Shown here: positions 63,376 through 64,000 of the stretch, one piece after another
Numbering within the stretch: the stretch's first letter is position 1
Layout: every line of letters begins with the position of its first letter
Source of the DNA: Tsukamurella paurometabola DSM 20162
GTDB taxonomy: Bacteria; Actinomycetota; Actinomycetes; Mycobacteriales; Mycobacteriaceae
DNA: 64,000 bases
Direction: 5' to 3'
Assembly (NCBI RefSeq): GCF_000092225.1
Contig: NC_014158.1
Coordinates: 558,001-622,000, forward strand
Made by a program: the position numbers and the translations under genes
The notes under the pieces: generated by a model
Told to the model about the DNA's origin: nothing
Seen by the model: only the letters and a program-made list of their open reading frames with translations
The model's database searches: none

Positions 63376-64000
63376 TACCGTTCCACCGAGAGCTCGGACA
63401 GTCGCGAGAGCCCCTCGCGCACTTGGCGCGCCCACACCGCTCCGATGCCGGGTACGCCCTGCAGATCGGCGGCCGACGCTGCCAGGAGGGTCTGTAGCGA
63501 GCCGAAAGCGGCGACCAGCGCTTCGATCTGGTGGCGCTGTAGCCGTGGAATCGAGCCCAGCAGGCGATAGCCTCGTGGCGACACCGGCTGATCCTGCGCC
63601 TCCACGGTGTCCGAAAAGCCGAGGGCAGCAGCCACTGTCGACGCGGTGAGGAGGTCCGCATCGCTGAGCCCATCGATGCGGGCGACCACCTCGCCTACAT
63701 CGGCGTCGCCGGGCAGGTAATCCCGCAGTACCGGGTCGCGCAGCGAGACCGCTTCGCCCAGAAGATCTTCGAGTTGCAACGCGATCTGCCGGCCCGATGT
63801 GCCCAACTCCAGGACCGATTGCTCGATCTCGATGGCCAGCCGCCGCACCAATTCCAATCGCTGCACCACGTGCGCCACTTCGCGCACCGCGACCACGTCC
63901 TCGATCTCCGCTCGCGAGAGCTCACCGAGCACCTCGTCCAGCCGGTGCCGATACCGCTCCAGCGTGGCGATCGCCAGGTTCGCCCGCGACAGGATCGGCG
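63372..64000 (-). CDS. disA: DNA integrity scanning protein DisA (3' part; start outside window)
   Basis: The last ~209 codons of disA; the frame is open to the window edge. DisA makes cyclic di-AMP from ATP and slides on DNA; the diadenylate cyclase domain with DGA and RHR motifs lies upstream, outside the window. Visible here: the linker SRANLAIATLERYRHRLDEV, the helical bundle EIEDVVAVREVAHVVQRLELV, and the C-terminal helix-hairpin-helix DNA-binding segment LQGVPGIGAVWARQVREGLSRL. Locus matches Rv3586. The 3' end overlaps the membrane-anchored gene by four bases on the opposite strand. Confidence 0.92.
   Translation of the reverse strand, partial: PILSRANLAIATLERYRHRLDEVLGELSRAEIEDVVAVREVAHVVQRLELVRRLAIEIEQSVLELGTSGRQIALQLEDLLGEAVSLRDPVLRDYLPGDADVGEVVARIDGLSDADLLTASTVAAALGFSDTVEAQDQPVSPRGYRLLGSIPRLQRHQIEALVAAFGSLQTLLAASAADLQGVPGIGAVWARQVREGLSRLSELSVERY

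Overview
The window is high-GC DNA from a mycolic-acid actinobacterium (order Mycobacteriales). Lsr2, HsaB-like, MhuD, IdeR-type and SAM-IV elements, together with long collinearity to the Mycobacterium tuberculosis Rv3586-Rv3628 and Rv0390-Rv0391 blocks, support this. The gene content and protein style fit Tsukamurella best; the genus is inferred from memory of families, not from a search. No rRNA, tRNA, CRISPR array or intact insertion sequence was seen.

Layout. (1) 1-6.2 kb: tail of a Pro/Ala-rich protein, an Erm-type 23S rRNA methyltransferase preceded by a structured leader with a 13-residue leader peptide, an IdeR-box-linked siderophore-interacting reductase, membrane and secreted proteins (one chymotrypsin-fold protease) and FprA. 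(2) 6.2-10.2 kb: membrane protein, rhodanese and metZ (sulfur assimilation), CutC and a DUF222/HNH protein. (3) 10.2-13.6 kb: accessory stretch flanked by a ~45-bp direct repeat with a parS-like core, then a TetR/MFS pair whose transporter is frameshifted. (4) 13.6-19 kb: RtcB, HAD phosphatase, Dps, then a SAM-IV riboswitch controlling a SufS-like desulfurase and a luciferase-family fragment, YbaK, MarR. (5) 19.5-22.7 kb: a 1062-residue fusion of a DHA2 transporter with a degenerate tRNA-guanine transglycosylase.

(6) 23-45.4 kb: conserved housekeeping core: ppa divergent from dacB-metalloprotease-tilS-hpt-amidase; ftsH-folE-folP-folB-folK-DUF3180; a coiled-coil membrane protein; DUF2520-panC-panD-coaX (pantothenate/CoA); a Cys-rich leader peptide, a rhodanese-fold protein, a class I lysyl-tRNA synthetase, lsr2 and clpC. 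Most of these genes overlap by 1-4 bases, indicating tightly coupled operons.

(7) 45.5-54.5 kb: accessory catabolic and decayed DNA: PhyH-family dioxygenase, HsaB-like flavin reductase, two broken genes, a remnant carrying a 52-bp copy of the 3' end of a nearby hdeD-like gene, then an old-yellow-enzyme / acetoacetate-decarboxylase-like (nonsense-interrupted) / SDR / FMO operon divergent from its TetR regulator over a 15-bp-phased operator. (8) 54.5-64 kb: core again: mhuD, alpha/beta hydrolase, nei2, SDR/TetR pair with two matching operators, FrnE-like DsbA protein, SDR, MpaB-family oxygenase, mutY, carbonic anhydrase, a membrane-anchored protein, and the 3' part of disA.

Recurring themes are sulfur/cysteine control (SAM-IV, two Cys-containing leader ORFs, metZ, two rhodaneses, desulfurase), iron/heme handling (IdeR box, Dps, MhuD, SIP) and local TetR-type regulators with readable operators.
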